A stretch of DNA of 64,000 nucleotides from Bradyrhizobium diazoefficiens (GTDB lineage Bacteria; Pseudomonadota; Alphaproteobacteria; Rhizobiales; Xanthobacteraceae). Numbering within the stretch: the first letter of the stretch is position 1; each line of letters opens with the position of its first letter. The position numbers and the translations under genes were made by a program. Below, piece by piece: positions 26,168 to 35,765 of this stretch. The notes beneath the pieces were generated by a model that saw nothing but the letters and a program-made list of their open reading frames with translations, was not told where the DNA came from and ran no database searches. The DNA is taken from the NCBI RefSeq assembly GCF_016616885.1, contig NZ_CP067102.1, positions 6,786,501 through 6,850,500 of the forward strand, read 5' to 3'.

Positions 26168-26911
26168 TCAGCTGCTGGCAAGCCTGATCCGCGGCTCGTG
26201 CCGGCGCTGCGCCTTGCGCACATACATGGCGGCGTCGGCCTCCTCCAGCGCACGCACCGCATCAGACTGCGCGCCGAGCAGCGCGACACCAGCGGAGGCG
26301 CCCGCGGTCACGTGCTGGCCGCGAAAGCTGAACGACAAATCGTCGATCGCCTGCTCGAAGATGGCCGCCTTCGCCTTGGCATCGGTCTCGCTGAGATTCC
26401 ACAACAGCAGGGCAAACTCGTCACCGCCGAGACGGCCGACCACGTCGGAGGCGCGGATCTGCCGTGTCAGCGTCGCGGCGATCGCCTTCAGCACCTCGTC
26501 ACCGGCGCCATGACCGAAGGAATCGTTGATTGGCTTCAACCGGTCGACGTCGAGCACGATCAGCGCGCCGCTGGCGCGGTAGCGCTTCATGTAGGCGATG
26601 GCGCGCTGGAGCTCGCGCTCGAAGCCGCGCCGGTTGGGGATGTCCAGCAGGAAATCGGTGTCGGCCGCCGCCTCAAGCTCGGCGACGCGTCGCAGCGCCT
26701 GCGAGAGCTTGGTCCGCAGGCCGCGGATCGTCGCCTTGCTGGTTTCCTTGGCAGTTTCCTTGCCAGTTTCCTTGCCAGTTTCCTTGGCAGCGCGGGCTGC
26801 GGGCGCGCGGCGCGCCGCCGCGGACCGCTTGGGTGCAGTTTTCGTTCGGCTCCCGCTGGTTTTTCGGCCCTTTTTGGCCTTCGCAGCGGTCGCCCTTTTT
26901 GGTTTCTTCAT
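26168..26911 (-). CDS. GGDEF diguanylate cyclase with histone-H1-like basic tail
   Basis: A 247-residue soluble protein. The first ~65 residues are Lys/Ala/Arg-rich ('MKKPKRATAAKAKKGRKTSG') and end in tandem KETG/KETA units encoded by 12-base repeats. Residues about 80-240 form a GGDEF domain with an intact 'RLGGDEFALLL' and an RxxD inhibitory site ('RASD') five residues before it, so it should make cyclic di-GMP and be subject to product inhibition. There is no sensor domain. The basic tail resembles histone H1/AlgP tails and may bind DNA or another polyanion. Start 26911 has AGGA six bases upstream; 26917 and 26965 are in frame. Confidence 0.88.
   Translation of the reverse strand: MKKPKRATAAKAKKGRKTSGSRTKTAPKRSAAARRAPAARAAKETGKETGKETAKETSKATIRGLRTKLSQALRRVAELEAAADTDFLLDIPNRRGFERELQRAIAYMKRYRASGALIVLDVDRLKPINDSFGHGAGDEVLKAIAATLTRQIRASDVVGRLGGDEFALLLWNLSETDAKAKAAIFEQAIDDLSFSFRGQHVTAGASAGVALLGAQSDAVRALEEADAAMYVRKAQRRHEPRIRLASS
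26741..26788 (-). repeat. Four 12-base tandem units in the GGDEF gene
   Basis: Units of the type AGTTTCCTTGCC repeat four times with small changes; on the coding strand each gives Lys-Glu-Thr-(Gly/Ala/Ser). The same codon pattern recurs in the L,D-transpeptidase gene at 42481-42546. The region is prone to slippage, so unit number may vary between strains. Confidence 0.8.
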
Positions 26912-27052
26912 GGGCATCCTGCTCAATGAAGGCTTGCGGGGATTCACCAAGACAGGATAGTGCATTCCCTTCTCCTTGCCACCGCCTTGCGAGCCGCCGG
27001 CCGGAACCGCTAATCTGGCCTATCTTTCTGTTTTCCGAGCACAATTGACGTC

Positions 27053-27541
27053 ATGACCGCGCCGATCGCCATCATCATGGGAAGCCAGTCGGACTGGGAG
27101 ACGATGCGGCACGCCGCCGACACGCTCACAGCGCTTGGCGTCACCTCCGACACCCGCATCGTTTCGGCACACCGCACTCCCGACAGGCTCGTTAGCTTCG
27201 CCAAGGGCGCCAAGGCGGCCGGTTTCAAGGTCATCATCGCCGGCGCCGGCGGCGCTGCGCATCTGCCCGGCATGGCCGCGGCGCTGACGGAGCTGCCGGT
27301 GTTCGGCGTGCCCGTCGAGTCCAGGACGCTGAAGGGCATCGATTCGCTCTATTCGATCGTTCAGATGCCCGCCGGCATTCCGGTCGGCACACTCGCGATC
27401 GGCAAGGCCGGCGCGATCAACGCGGCTCTGCTCGCGGCGTCCGTGCTGGCGCTGTCCGATCCGGCCCTGTCCGACCGCCTGGCCGCCTGGCGCAAGGCCC
27501 AGACCGAGGCGGTTGCCGAGCGCCCGGAGGACAAGGCGTGA
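27053..27541 (+). CDS. purE: 5-(carboxyamino)imidazole ribonucleotide mutase
   Basis: The 162-residue class I PurE converts N5-CAIR to CAIR in purine synthesis. '[20 protein letters not shown]' holds the phosphate-binding loop, 'SAHRTPDRL' the substrate site, and '[17 protein letters not shown]' the glycine-rich loop. Length is normal. It overlaps purK by four bases and the pair forms an operon. Confidence 0.97.
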   Translation: MTAPIAIIMGSQSDWETMRHAADTLTALGVTSDTRIVSAHRTPDRLVSFAKGAKAAGFKVIIAGAGGAAHLPGMAAALTELPVFGVPVESRTLKGIDSLYSIVQMPAGIPVGTLAIGKAGAINAALLAASVLALSDPALSDRLAAWRKAQTEAVAERPEDKA

Positions 27542-28644
27542 CTGACGCAAAGCAGGTGAAGCTGAAGCCCGGCGACACCATCGGAATCCTCGGCGGCGGA
27601 CAACTCGGACGGATGCTGGCGATGGCCGCGGCGCGGCTCGGCCTGCGTTGCCAGGTGTTCTCGCCCGATCCGGATTCGCCGGCCTTCGACGTGGTGCTGA
27701 ACGCAACCTGCGCCGAATATGCCGATGTCGAGGCGCTCGAGCTGTTCGCCCACGACGTCGACGTCATCACCTACGAATTCGAGAACGTTCCGGCCGCCGC
27801 CGCCATGGTGCTGGACGCACGCCGCCCGGTGCTGCCCAACCGCAAGATCCTCGAGACCACCCAGGACCGGCTCGCCGAGAAGGATTTTGTCAGCCGGCTC
27901 GACATCGGCACCGCCGCTTACGCCGACGTCACCTCGGTCGCATCGTTGCGCGAAGCGATCGCCAGGATCGGCCTCCCCGCCGTGCTGAAGACCCGCCGCT
28001 TCGGCTATGACGGCAAGGGCCAGGCCATCATCCGCGAGGGCGACGACATCGCGAAGGTCTGGACCAGCCTCGCCACCAAATCGGCGATCCTGGAAGCCTT
28101 CATCCCGTACGAACGCGAGATCTCCGTGATCGCCGCACGCTCGGCCACAGGCCAGGTCGAATGCTTCGACGTCACCGAGAACGAGCATCGCGACCACATT
28201 CTGAAGATTTCCCGCGCGCCTGCGTCGATCCCGGATGCGCTGGCCGAAGAGGCGCGCAGCATCGCCGGCAAGATCGCGACTGCGCTCGACTATGTCGGCG
28301 TGCTCGCGGTGGAGATGTTCGTGCTCGCCAACGGCGGCGGATCGAAGGTGCTGGTCAACGAGATCGCTCCGCGCGTGCATAATTCCGGACACTGGACGCT
28401 CGACGGCGCGTCGGTCTCCCAGTTCGAGCAGCACATCCGCGCCATTGCCGGCTGGCCGCTCGGCAAGCCCGTGCGTCACGGTGACGTCGTCACCATGACC
28501 AATCTGATCGGCGACGAGATCAACGATTACGAGAGCTGGTTGAGCGTGCCCGGCGCGACCGTCCACATCTACGGCAAGGGCACGCCGCGTCCTGGCCGCA
28601 AGATGGGCCACGTCACCGAAGTCAGGCCTTCGAAAGCCAAGTGA
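27538..28644 (+). CDS. purK: 5-(carboxyamino)imidazole ribonucleotide synthase
   Basis: The 368-residue ATP-grasp enzyme makes N5-CAIR from AIR, bicarbonate and ATP, feeding PurE. '[20 protein letters not shown]' is the N-terminal PurK signature. '[14 protein letters not shown]' lies in the ATP-binding part, and '[19 protein letters not shown]' is the C-terminal hallmark. The start is a GTG overlapping the purE stop. A hairpin and T-rich run follow the gene. Confidence 0.97.
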   Translation: MTDAKQVKLKPGDTIGILGGGQLGRMLAMAAARLGLRCQVFSPDPDSPAFDVVLNATCAEYADVEALELFAHDVDVITYEFENVPAAAAMVLDARRPVLPNRKILETTQDRLAEKDFVSRLDIGTAAYADVTSVASLREAIARIGLPAVLKTRRFGYDGKGQAIIREGDDIAKVWTSLATKSAILEAFIPYEREISVIAARSATGQVECFDVTENEHRDHILKISRAPASIPDALAEEARSIAGKIATALDYVGVLAVEMFVLANGGGSKVLVNEIAPRVHNSGHWTLDGASVSQFEQHIRAIAGWPLGKPVRHGDVVTMTNLIGDEINDYESWLSVPGATVHIYGKGTPRPGRKMGHVTEVRPSKAK

Positions 28645-28662
28645 AAAGCCAAGTGAGGGGAC

Positions 28663-28688
28663 CGCAGCAAAAGCTGCGATCCCGCTTT
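28663..28688 (+). terminator. Terminator after purEK
   Basis: CGCAGC-AAAA-GCTGCG forms a short stem, followed by GATCCCGCTTTTT. It lies 19 bases after the purK stop. The stem is short, so strength is uncertain. Confidence 0.55.
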
Positions 28689-28752
28689 TTGGAGTTTTTG
28701 TTTTGACGCGTTTTCTTGACGCGAACCGCTATCCACTTCGCTCGAAAGCGCT

Positions 28753-29475
28753 CTAAGCCGTCTTCACGCCCGCGACGACGCCCGAGGGCTCCTCGCTCAG
28801 CCAGCGATAGATCACCCCGCCCAGCGCGCCGCCGATCAGTGGAGCGACCCAGAACAGCCAGAGCTGCGACAGCGCCCAGCCGCCGACGAACAGCGCGGGG
28901 CCCGTGCTGCGCGCCGGGTTCACCGAGGTGTTGGTGACGGGGATGCTGACGAGATGGATCATCACCAGCGCGAGTCCGATCGCGAGCGGCGCAAAGCCGG
29001 CGGGCGCGCGGCCATGGGTCGAGCCCATGATGACGAACAGGAACATCATGGTCATCACCACCTCGGTGACGAAGCAGACGACCATGCTGTACTGGCCGGG
29101 TGAATGCGCGGCATAGCCGTTGGAGGCAAAGCCCTTGGTGACGTCGAATCCGGGCGCGCCGCTGGCGATCACATAGAGCAGCTCGGCGGCGACGATGGCT
29201 CCACAAACCTGCGCGATCACGTAAGGCAGGATCTGGCCTGCCGGAAAGCGTCCACCGGCGGCAAGGCCGACCGTGACGGCTGGGTTGAGATGGCAGCCCG
29301 AGATATGGCCGATCGCATAGGCCATGGTGACGACGCTCAAGCCGAAGGCCAGGGACACGCCGACCAGACCGATGCCGACCTGCGGAAAGCCGGCCGCGAT
29401 CACCGCGCTACCGCAGCCTGCAAATGTGAGCCAGAACGTGCCGATGGCCTCGGCAGCATATTTCTTCATGTCCAT
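28753..29475 (-). CDS. aqpZ: Aquaporin Z
   Basis: A 240-residue water channel of the inner membrane with six membrane spans. Both pore NPA motifs are present: '[11 protein letters not shown]' and '[14 protein letters not shown]'. The His, Thr and Arg environment of the selectivity filter is of the water-selective AqpZ type rather than the glycerol facilitator type. It begins '[20 protein letters not shown]' with GGGAGAC before the ATG; an ATG two codons later is possible. It is monocistronic. About 260 bases upstream lead to rpsU and contain no gene. Confidence 0.95.
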   Translation of the reverse strand: MDMKKYAAEAIGTFWLTFAGCGSAVIAAGFPQVGIGLVGVSLAFGLSVVTMAYAIGHISGCHLNPAVTVGLAAGGRFPAGQILPYVIAQVCGAIVAAELLYVIASGAPGFDVTKGFASNGYAAHSPGQYSMVVCFVTEVVMTMMFLFVIMGSTHGRAPAGFAPLAIGLALVMIHLVSIPVTNTSVNPARSTGPALFVGGWALSQLWLFWVAPLIGGALGGVIYRWLSEEPSGVVAGVKTA

Positions 29476-29735
29476 GTGGCGTCTCCCCTGATTTCAAAGA
29501 TTCCGGAACTATGTCCGTCGCGACCCCCGTCTTGGCGCCAAATCTCCCAAATCGGGGCCGCGAGATAGCATTTTCGCCGCATTTAATGGCTGAACTTGGC
29601 CCGAGACCCCAGTTGGCAGGTGGACAGGGCGGGTTTTGTCTGATACATCCGCGCCCTCAAGGTTAAGGGCCGGGCGTTTCGCCATCCCCTTAGACTTACC
29701 AGAATTCAAATCCGATCCACTGAAGAGGATGCCGC

Positions 29736-30038
29736 GTGCAGGTTCTCGTTCGCGATAACAATGTCGACCAAGCCCTCAAGGCGCTGAAGAAGAAGATGCA
29801 GCGCGAGGGTATTTTCCGCGAGATGAAGCTCCGCGGTCACTACGAGAAGCCCTCCGAGAAGAAGGCCCGCGAAAAGGCCGAAGCCGTGCGCCGCGCGCGC
29901 AAGCTGGCCCGCAAGAAGCTGCAGCGCGAAGGCCTGCTGCCGATGAAGCCGAAGCCGGTGTTCGGCGCAGGTCCCGGTGGTGATCGTGGCGGCCGCGGCG
30001 GCCCAGGCGCTGGTGCAGGTCCACGCGGACCGCGCTGA
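29736..30038 (+). CDS. rpsU: 30S ribosomal protein S21
   Basis: A 100-residue S21 starting at GTG 29736, preceded by GAGGA. '[20 protein letters not shown]' and '[20 protein letters not shown]' are the conserved core that contacts 16S rRNA near the decoding site. The C-terminal third is a Gly/Arg/Pro-rich tail ('[13 protein letters not shown]'), longer than the ~70 residues of enterobacterial S21. A strong terminator follows, so it is transcribed alone. Confidence 0.96.
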   Translation: MQVLVRDNNVDQALKALKKKMQREGIFREMKLRGHYEKPSEKKAREKAEAVRRARKLARKKLQREGLLPMKPKPVFGAGPGGDRGGRGGPGAGAGPRGPR

Positions 30039-30071
30039 CCTTGCCGAAGTTACAGGACTGAGTTTTCAATG

Positions 30072-30101
30072 ACGCGGGCTCGAGGCCCGCGTTATTATTT
30101 T
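30072..30101 (+). terminator. Terminator of rpsU
   Basis: ACGCGGGC and GCCCGCGT form a GC-rich stem with a TCGAG loop, followed by TATTATTTT. It lies 34 bases after the rpsU stop. Confidence 0.8.
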
Positions 30102-30163
30102 GTGAGCAGTGCCTTTCTGGGACGGGGCACTACAGATGCGGCACCAGCGCGAGCGAACCGTAG

Positions 30164-30814
30164 ATGGCCTTCCCTTTCCCCGAGCCCGGCTTGGCGCGAT
30201 TGCGCCGGATCTGGCACCAGCCGCTTGCGCTGACCCTGGTGGGGATCGCATTGTGCGGCTGCTCCTTCGATCTCGGCTCGCTGATGCCGGAGAAGGAGAA
30301 GCCGCAGGAAGCGCCCAAGGCGGCTCCCGCCCCGGATAGCGCAGTCAGTGCCGGCAATGTCACCGAGGCCCAGGCTCACACGGCAAAAGCCCAGGCCCTG
30401 GCGAAGTCTGGCGAGACGCAGGTCGCGCTCGACGAGTTCAATCGCGCCGTCGCGCTCGATCCCTACAATGCGCAGGCGCTCTACGGCCGCGCCCTGCTCT
30501 ACCAAGGCAATAACGAGCACGACTTCGCGATCGCCGATTTCGGTGCCGCAAGCGGGCTCAATCCGCAGAAGGCGGAGCCGCTGCTCGGCCGCGCCGTCAG
30601 CTATCTCGCCATCGGCAAGGTCAAGGAGGCGGCGGCCGATCTCGATGAGGCCGCAGAGGCCGATCCGCACAACGCCCAGGTCTGGACGACACGGGGACAG
30701 GCTTATGAGCGGCTGGGCGACAAGGCCAAGGCCGCGGCGTCCTACAACAAGGCAGTCAGCCTGCGCCCACGCGATGACGCCGCCCGCAGCGGCTTGGCCC
30801 GCGTCGGCGGCTGA
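30164..30814 (+). CDS. TPR lipoprotein
   Basis: A 216-residue protein with an N-terminal basic and hydrophobic segment and a lipobox-like 'IALCGCSF' (Cys about residue 33), suggesting an anchored lipoprotein. A Pro/Ala/Lys linker follows, then about four tetratricopeptide repeats ('AQALYGRALLYQGNNEHDFA', 'AEPLLGRAVSYLAIGKVKEA', 'AQVWTTRGQAYERLGDKAKA'). It resembles NlpI/BamD-like scaffold proteins of the envelope. It is convergent with the next gene. Partner unknown. Confidence 0.82.
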   Translation: MAFPFPEPGLARLRRIWHQPLALTLVGIALCGCSFDLGSLMPEKEKPQEAPKAAPAPDSAVSAGNVTEAQAHTAKAQALAKSGETQVALDEFNRAVALDPYNAQALYGRALLYQGNNEHDFAIADFGAASGLNPQKAEPLLGRAVSYLAIGKVKEAAADLDEAAEADPHNAQVWTTRGQAYERLGDKAKAAASYNKAVSLRPRDDAARSGLARVGG

Positions 30815-30841
30815 CGGTCCCGGAACAGCGCTGGCGCCGTC

Positions 30842-31819
30842 TTAGTCGGGGGTGGCGCTCTTCGGCAGAACCGCGTGGAACATCGACTTCATGCCCGACA
30901 GCATTTCGTCGGCGACGTTGGTCTTGGGCCGCGGCGCTGCCGCGCCGGCATCGGCGCGCAGGTCGAGCGGCGGCGCGATCACCGGCACCGGAATATCGGC
31001 CGGCGGCGTCAGCCGATTCGGGTTGTCGTTGCCGACCGAGGCCGTATAGGGGGGATTGGCCTGTGACGAGCCGCCACTTCCATAAGCGTCGGGTGACGGC
31101 GTCGACACATTGATCGGCGGCGGCAACGGGCGCACCATCGACGGCACCGCAGTCACGTTTCGGGGGGCCTCGGGGACACGGGATGCTTCCTGCACCGCAG
31201 GCTCCGGGGTCCTCTCGGCCGCCTTGATTTCAGAAGACTTGGCCTCGGCAGGCTTGATTTCGGAAGGCTTGGTTTCAGAAGGCTTGGTTTCAGCAGATTT
31301 GGCCTCGGCGGCCTTCTCAGCGGCCTTGCCCTCAGGCGATTTGCGCAGGCGCTCGATGGCGGCTCGCGCCAGATCGTTGGCGTCGGGGGTCGCTGCCGGG
31401 GAAGCCGCAGCCGGCGCTGAATTGGCCTCAACCACCGGGGCGGCGCTGGGCGCTGCCGGGGTCGACGCGACCGACGAGGACTTGGCGACCGCCTTCTCAT
31501 GCGCCGGAGTACGGCCGCGCGAAGCAACCTCGTCGGCAGCCTTGGTCTCGGCAGGCTTCTCGGCTGCCGGTTTGTCCGATGCGCTCTTCTCGGAAATGCT
31601 CTTCTCGGAGACGCCCTTGGCCTTGACGCCGGGGGCCGGGAGGTTGGCGACATCGGCGGGTTTGGCGTTCTTGCCGGCATTGGCGGGCGCCACCACCGCG
31701 GCTGGCGTATCCGCCGCCGGCCTGGCGTTGATGTAGTGATTAACGATGTAGGCCCCGATGATCGTCGCGAGCACCGAGGGGAAAATATCCATCGAAATTT
31801 TAGCGAGGTATTTCAGCAT
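30842..31819 (-). CDS. Single-pass membrane protein with long low-complexity tail
   Basis: A 325-residue protein. 'MLKYLAKISMDIFPSVLATI' with 'IGAYIVNHYI' forms one N-terminal membrane segment. The rest is Ala/Pro/Lys/Glu-rich and largely disordered, with short tandem units: SEKS-type (about 70-85) and KPSE/KPAE-type (about 175-205). The last 70 residues are Pro-rich with 'DEMLSGMKSMFHAVLPKS' at the end, possibly a short ordered motif. This layout suits a periplasm-spanning tether. No family recognised; the gene looks real from codon pattern and its isolated frame. Confidence 0.65.
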   Translation of the reverse strand: MLKYLAKISMDIFPSVLATIIGAYIVNHYINARPAADTPAAVVAPANAGKNAKPADVANLPAPGVKAKGVSEKSISEKSASDKPAAEKPAETKAADEVASRGRTPAHEKAVAKSSSVASTPAAPSAAPVVEANSAPAAASPAATPDANDLARAAIERLRKSPEGKAAEKAAEAKSAETKPSETKPSEIKPAEAKSSEIKAAERTPEPAVQEASRVPEAPRNVTAVPSMVRPLPPPINVSTPSPDAYGSGGSSQANPPYTASVGNDNPNRLTPPADIPVPVIAPPLDLRADAGAAAPRPKTNVADEMLSGMKSMFHAVLPKSATPD

Positions 31820-31912
31820 TTCTCGGCCACTCCCCGCGCGATCTGATGCGGGAACTTTGGGGCATTGTAAGGGATCAACTGCGACGGATCGATGGCAAAG
31901 GTTACGCGTGCC

Positions 31913-32197
31913 TTACGGCTTCAGCTCAATCTCAAGGAACACGATCTCGGTTGAGGTTTCGTTAAGTACGTCATGTTGGACGCCGGCTTTTCGGAAGTAG
32001 GATTTGCCGGCCGCAAGCTGCGCCTTGGAACGCTCCCCGCTGGGCGCAACGATGGTCATTTCGCCGGCGACGACGGGAACGATCACATAGTCCATTCCGT
32101 GGGTGTGATGCCCAGTTGCGCTGCCCGGGGCAAGCCGCCATTCGGTCACCCGGACCTCCTCGTTGTCGACCTGGACCTCGGACTTGGCGGCAAGCAT
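31913..32197 (-). CDS. Small cupin-domain protein
   Basis: A 94-residue single cupin barrel. The first metal-binding motif is 'GSATGHHTHGMDYVIVPVVA' (His-His-His and a distal acidic position replaced) and the second 'SYFRKAGVQHDVLNETSTEI' with the later His. It may bind a divalent metal and act on a small molecule, or only bind it. It is a single gene between the tail protein and the antiporter. Function cannot be narrowed. Confidence 0.82.
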   Translation of the reverse strand: MLAAKSEVQVDNEEVRVTEWRLAPGSATGHHTHGMDYVIVPVVAGEMTIVAPSGERSKAQLAAGKSYFRKAGVQHDVLNETSTEIVFLEIELKP

Positions 32198-32287
32198 TGG
32201 CAGTTCCCTCTACGGCGATCCGGAAAGGTGTGCAGCGGTTTTCCGGAAAGATCACGCCCGAACAATAACCTAAAGCGCGATCGCGCT

Positions 32288-33385
32288 TTAGGGCACGAAA
32301 ACCATGAACACGAAGACCGCGAATACCACCATATGGACCAGTCCGAACAGGATATTGGTCCTGCCGGTGCCGAAGGTCAGCATGCTCAGCAGGAATGTCA
32401 GGAACATCAACGCCGTATTCTGGGGATTGAGGCCCAGCACCAGCGGCTGGTCGAGCCCATAGGCGGCCAGCCCGACCGCGGGAATCGTCAGGCCGATAGT
32501 CGCCAGCGACGAGCCGAGCGCCAGATTGATGCTCTTCTGGAGGTCATTTTTGCGCGCGGCCGCAATCGCCGAAACGCCCTCCGGCATCAGGATCAGGAGT
32601 GCGACCACAAGGCCGGCGAACGCCGGCGGGGCGCCGATCTGGGCCGCGACGGCATCGACCACCAGCGAGAACTTCTTGGCGAGGAGAACGACGGCCAGCA
32701 GCGAGACCAGCAGCAGCGCGATGCTGAGCCCCAGCATCTTGCCCGACAAATGAGTCTCTCCGCCCTCGCCATCCGCCCTCTCATGGACGAAGTAATCCTT
32801 GTGCAGGACGGTCTGGGTGTAAAGGAACACACCATAGAGCACGATCGTCACGAGATCGACGAAGCCGAGCTGGAGCGTCGAGTAGATCGGGCCCGGCGTC
32901 GTCATCGTATAGTTGGGCATGATCAGCGTCAGCGTCGCGAGCGCAATCAGCACGCTGAGATAGACGTTGGCTCCGGAGACCTGAAAACCCTGCTCGCGGT
33001 AGCGCAGGCCTCCGATGAAGACACAGAGGCCGACGAGGCCGTTGCAGACGATCATCACCACCGCGAAGACGGTGTCGCGCGCGAGCTCCGGCGCGGGCTT
33101 GTCGCCGAGCATGATCGTGGTGATCAGCGCGACCTCGATGATCGTGACCGCGAGCGTCAGCAGCAGCGTGCCGTAGGGCTCGCCGATCCGCTCCGCGATC
33201 ACCTCGGAATGATGCACGGCCGCGAACACCGTGCCGAACAGGATCACCAGCAGGACGACCGCGAACAGGCCGCCACCGGCCGACAGGGTGAAGCCGTAGC
33301 CGGTCACGGTGACGATCAGGAACAGCAGCACCGCCAGAGCGGGGAAGATCCAGGACGACCGCGGTATCGGTCCGTGTGCACTCAT
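32288..33385 (-). CDS. chaA: Calcium/sodium-proton antiporter (ChaA family)
   Basis: A 365-residue CaCA-family exchanger with about eleven membrane spans. Both alpha repeats are visible: 'AVHHSEVIAERIGEPYGTLL' in the first half and 'VVALLILMPEGVSAIAAARK' in the second, each holding the ion-binding Glu. Start 33385 ('MSAHGPIPRSSWIF') is preferred to 33433. It exchanges Ca2+, Na+ or K+ for protons across the inner membrane and supports alkali or salt tolerance. Overlaps nothing; the next gene upstream is the hydrolase. Confidence 0.9.
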   Translation of the reverse strand: MSAHGPIPRSSWIFPALAVLLFLIVTVTGYGFTLSAGGGLFAVVLLVILFGTVFAAVHHSEVIAERIGEPYGTLLLTLAVTIIEVALITTIMLGDKPAPELARDTVFAVVMIVCNGLVGLCVFIGGLRYREQGFQVSGANVYLSVLIALATLTLIMPNYTMTTPGPIYSTLQLGFVDLVTIVLYGVFLYTQTVLHKDYFVHERADGEGGETHLSGKMLGLSIALLLVSLLAVVLLAKKFSLVVDAVAAQIGAPPAFAGLVVALLILMPEGVSAIAAARKNDLQKSINLALGSSLATIGLTIPAVGLAAYGLDQPLVLGLNPQNTALMFLTFLLSMLTFGTGRTNILFGLVHMVVFAVFVFMVFVP

Positions 33386-33448
33386 GCCGACAATTCCTCC
33401 AAGGAAGCGAGCGTCGATTATGCGCGAGAACATCGCGCCCGTCAGCCC

Positions 33449-34249
33449 TCAGGCCCCGTTGATGAATTGTCGCGCGATCTCGATCGCACCGAAGCTGGCG
33501 AGGTCGTCGTGGCCACCGCCGGGAATACGAACGAACCGCTTCGGCTCGTGAGCCAGCGCGAACAGCCGCTCGCCGAGCACGAACGGCACGGTCCGGTCCT
33601 CCGTGCCATGCATGATCAGCAACGGCACCGTGACCCGCGCGATGCGCCGGTCGGAATGAAATGGATCGCGCATCAGGAGGCGGACCGGGGCAAACCAGTA
33701 AAGCGGAGCCACGACATCGGCGATCGATGTGTAGGGAGCTTCGAGAACGAGCTTCCCGACCTCCTGCTCCGATGCGACTACGACCGCAACACCTGTCCCG
33801 AGCGAGAAGCCCCATGCGACGATGCGTTGCGGCTCGTAGCGGGCCGCGGCGAATGCATAGGCCGCGGCGGCGTCGCGCAGCAGGCCATCCTCGCTCGGCG
33901 CACCGCTCGAACCGGCATAGCCACGATAAGACAGCGCGACGAGACCGGTGCCGTCAGCCGTCATGGCCTTGAAGCGCCCGACCAGGCCGGCGAGAGAATC
34001 GCCATTGCCATGGAAATAAAGGATCACCGGGCGGCCGGGCCGCGCCGGCACGTGCCAGACGATGACCTTCTCGTCGTCGGACGCCGTCAGGACGTGCTCG
34101 TCGGCTTCCGGAAAGCCGGCGGCAGCGGGCGCCGTGCGCTCGACGGTCGGGATCGGAAACAGCATGTCGCGCTGCCTGAGAAAGAGCAGCACGAGGCCGG
34201 CGAGATATCCGGCCGCAAGTATGACGGCGATCCACCTGATGACGGTCAT
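33449..34249 (-). CDS. Alpha/beta hydrolase
   Basis: A 266-residue protein with an N-terminal membrane or signal segment ('IRWIAVILAAGYLAGLVLLF') and an alpha/beta-hydrolase domain. The nucleophile elbow is 'AWGFSLGTGVAV' (G-x-S-x-G), the acid is in 'IMHGTEDRTVPF', and the His is in 'IPGGGHDDLA'. 'VILYFHGNGDSLAG' is the oxyanion-loop region typical of the BEM46/FrsA-like group. It is probably anchored, facing the periplasm. Substrate unknown. Confidence 0.85.
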   Translation of the reverse strand: MTVIRWIAVILAAGYLAGLVLLFLRQRDMLFPIPTVERTAPAAAGFPEADEHVLTASDDEKVIVWHVPARPGRPVILYFHGNGDSLAGLVGRFKAMTADGTGLVALSYRGYAGSSGAPSEDGLLRDAAAAYAFAAARYEPQRIVAWGFSLGTGVAVVVASEQEVGKLVLEAPYTSIADVVAPLYWFAPVRLLMRDPFHSDRRIARVTVPLLIMHGTEDRTVPFVLGERLFALAHEPKRFVRIPGGGHDDLASFGAIEIARQFINGA

Positions 34250-34325
34250 GCCGGCCGGAATCTCGCGTCAGCCGTCAACCGCCGCAACGACGGCGCGCCG
34301 ATTGACGCGCCGTTCCCGCGCAATG

Positions 34326-35726
34326 CTACATCGCCTTGACGATGTTCTCGGTGACCTTCTTGGCGTCGCCGAGCAGCATCATGGTGTTGTCGCGGTAGAA
34401 CAGCGGATTGTCGATACCGGCATAACCCGACGCCAGTGACCGCTTGATGAACATCACCGTGCCGGCCTTCCAGACCTGGAGCACGGGCATGCCGTAGATC
34501 GGCGAGGTCTTGTCCTCTTCGGCTGCCGGGTTGGTGACGTCGTTGGCGCCGATCACGAACGCGATGTCGGCCTGCGCGAATTCGGAGTTGATGTCCTCGA
34601 GCTCGAACACCTCATCATAGGGCACGTTGGCCTCGGCCAGCAGCACGTTCATATGGCCGGGCATGCGGCCCGCGACCGGATGAATGGCGTACTTCACCTC
34701 GACGCCTTCCTTCTTCAGGATGTCGCCCATTTCACGCAGCGCATGCTGGGCCTGCGCCACCGCCATGCCGTAGCCGGGCACGATGATGACCTTGGAGGCG
34801 TTCTTCATGATGAAGGCCGCGTCGTCCGCCGAGCCGAGCTTGGCCGGCTTCTGTTCGCCGCCTGCTCCGCCGCCGGCCGCCGCGGTCTCACCGCCGAAGC
34901 CGCCGAGGATGACCGAGATGAAGGACCGGTTCATCGCGTGGCACATGATGTAGGACAGGATCGCACCGGAGGAGCCGACCAGCGCGCCGGTGATGATCAG
35001 CGCGGAGTTGCCCAGCGTGAAGCCGATGCCGGCCGCGGCCCAGCCGGAGTAGGAATTCAGCATCGAGATCACGACCGGCATGTCGGCGCCGCCGATCGGG
35101 ATGATCATGAGCACGCCGAGCGCCAGCGCGATGATGACGATCAGCCAGAAGTCGAGCGCGCTGCCCGTCATCACCAGCCCGACGATGAAGACGACGAGCG
35201 CCACGGCGAGCGCGATATTGATGATGTGGCGGAACGGCAGGATGATCGGGGCGCCGCTCATGCGGGCCGACAGCTTCAGGAACGCGATCACCGAGCCGGT
35301 GAAGGTCAGCGCGCCGATGGCGACGCCGAGCGACATTTCGACCAGGCTCTGCGCGTGGATGTTGCCGGGAGTGCCGATGTCGAAGGCCTCGGGCGCATAG
35401 AACGCGCCGGCGGCGACCAGCACCGCGGCCATGCCGACCAGCGAGTGGAAGGCGGCGACCAGTTCCGGCATCGACGTCATCGGCACGCGGCGTGCGATCA
35501 CCGCGCCGATGCCGCCGCCGATCGCGATCGCAACGATCACGAGCAACCAGGCCACGCCGTCAGCCGGCGGATGGCTCGCCAGCGTGGTGCCGACCGCGAT
35601 CGCCATGCCGATCATGCCGAACAGATTGCCCTGGCGCGACGACGCCGGGCTCGAAAGTCCGCGCAGCGACAGGATGAACAGCACCCCCGCCACGAGATAC
35701 AAGAATGCAGAGAGATTAGCGCTCAT
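34326..35726 (-). CDS. pntB: NAD(P) transhydrogenase subunit beta
   Basis: A 466-residue subunit with about eight membrane spans in the N-terminal 60 percent and the NADP(H)-binding domain III at the C terminus ('KVIIVPGYGMAVAQAQHALR', 'KYAIHPVAGRMPGHMNVLLA' and 'FVIGANDVTNPAAEEDKTSP'). With PntAA and PntAB it makes the proton-translocating enzyme that drives NADPH formation from NADH. It is third in the pnt operon, 39 bases after pntAB. Confidence 0.96.
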   Translation of the reverse strand: MSANLSAFLYLVAGVLFILSLRGLSSPASSRQGNLFGMIGMAIAVGTTLASHPPADGVAWLLVIVAIAIGGGIGAVIARRVPMTSMPELVAAFHSLVGMAAVLVAAGAFYAPEAFDIGTPGNIHAQSLVEMSLGVAIGALTFTGSVIAFLKLSARMSGAPIILPFRHIINIALAVALVVFIVGLVMTGSALDFWLIVIIALALGVLMIIPIGGADMPVVISMLNSYSGWAAAGIGFTLGNSALIITGALVGSSGAILSYIMCHAMNRSFISVILGGFGGETAAAGGGAGGEQKPAKLGSADDAAFIMKNASKVIIVPGYGMAVAQAQHALREMGDILKKEGVEVKYAIHPVAGRMPGHMNVLLAEANVPYDEVFELEDINSEFAQADIAFVIGANDVTNPAAEEDKTSPIYGMPVLQVWKAGTVMFIKRSLASGYAGIDNPLFYRDNTMMLLGDAKKVTENIVKAM

Positions 35727-35765
35727 CTCAGGTCCCCATTGATCCCATCAGCCCGAGGTGGCCGC

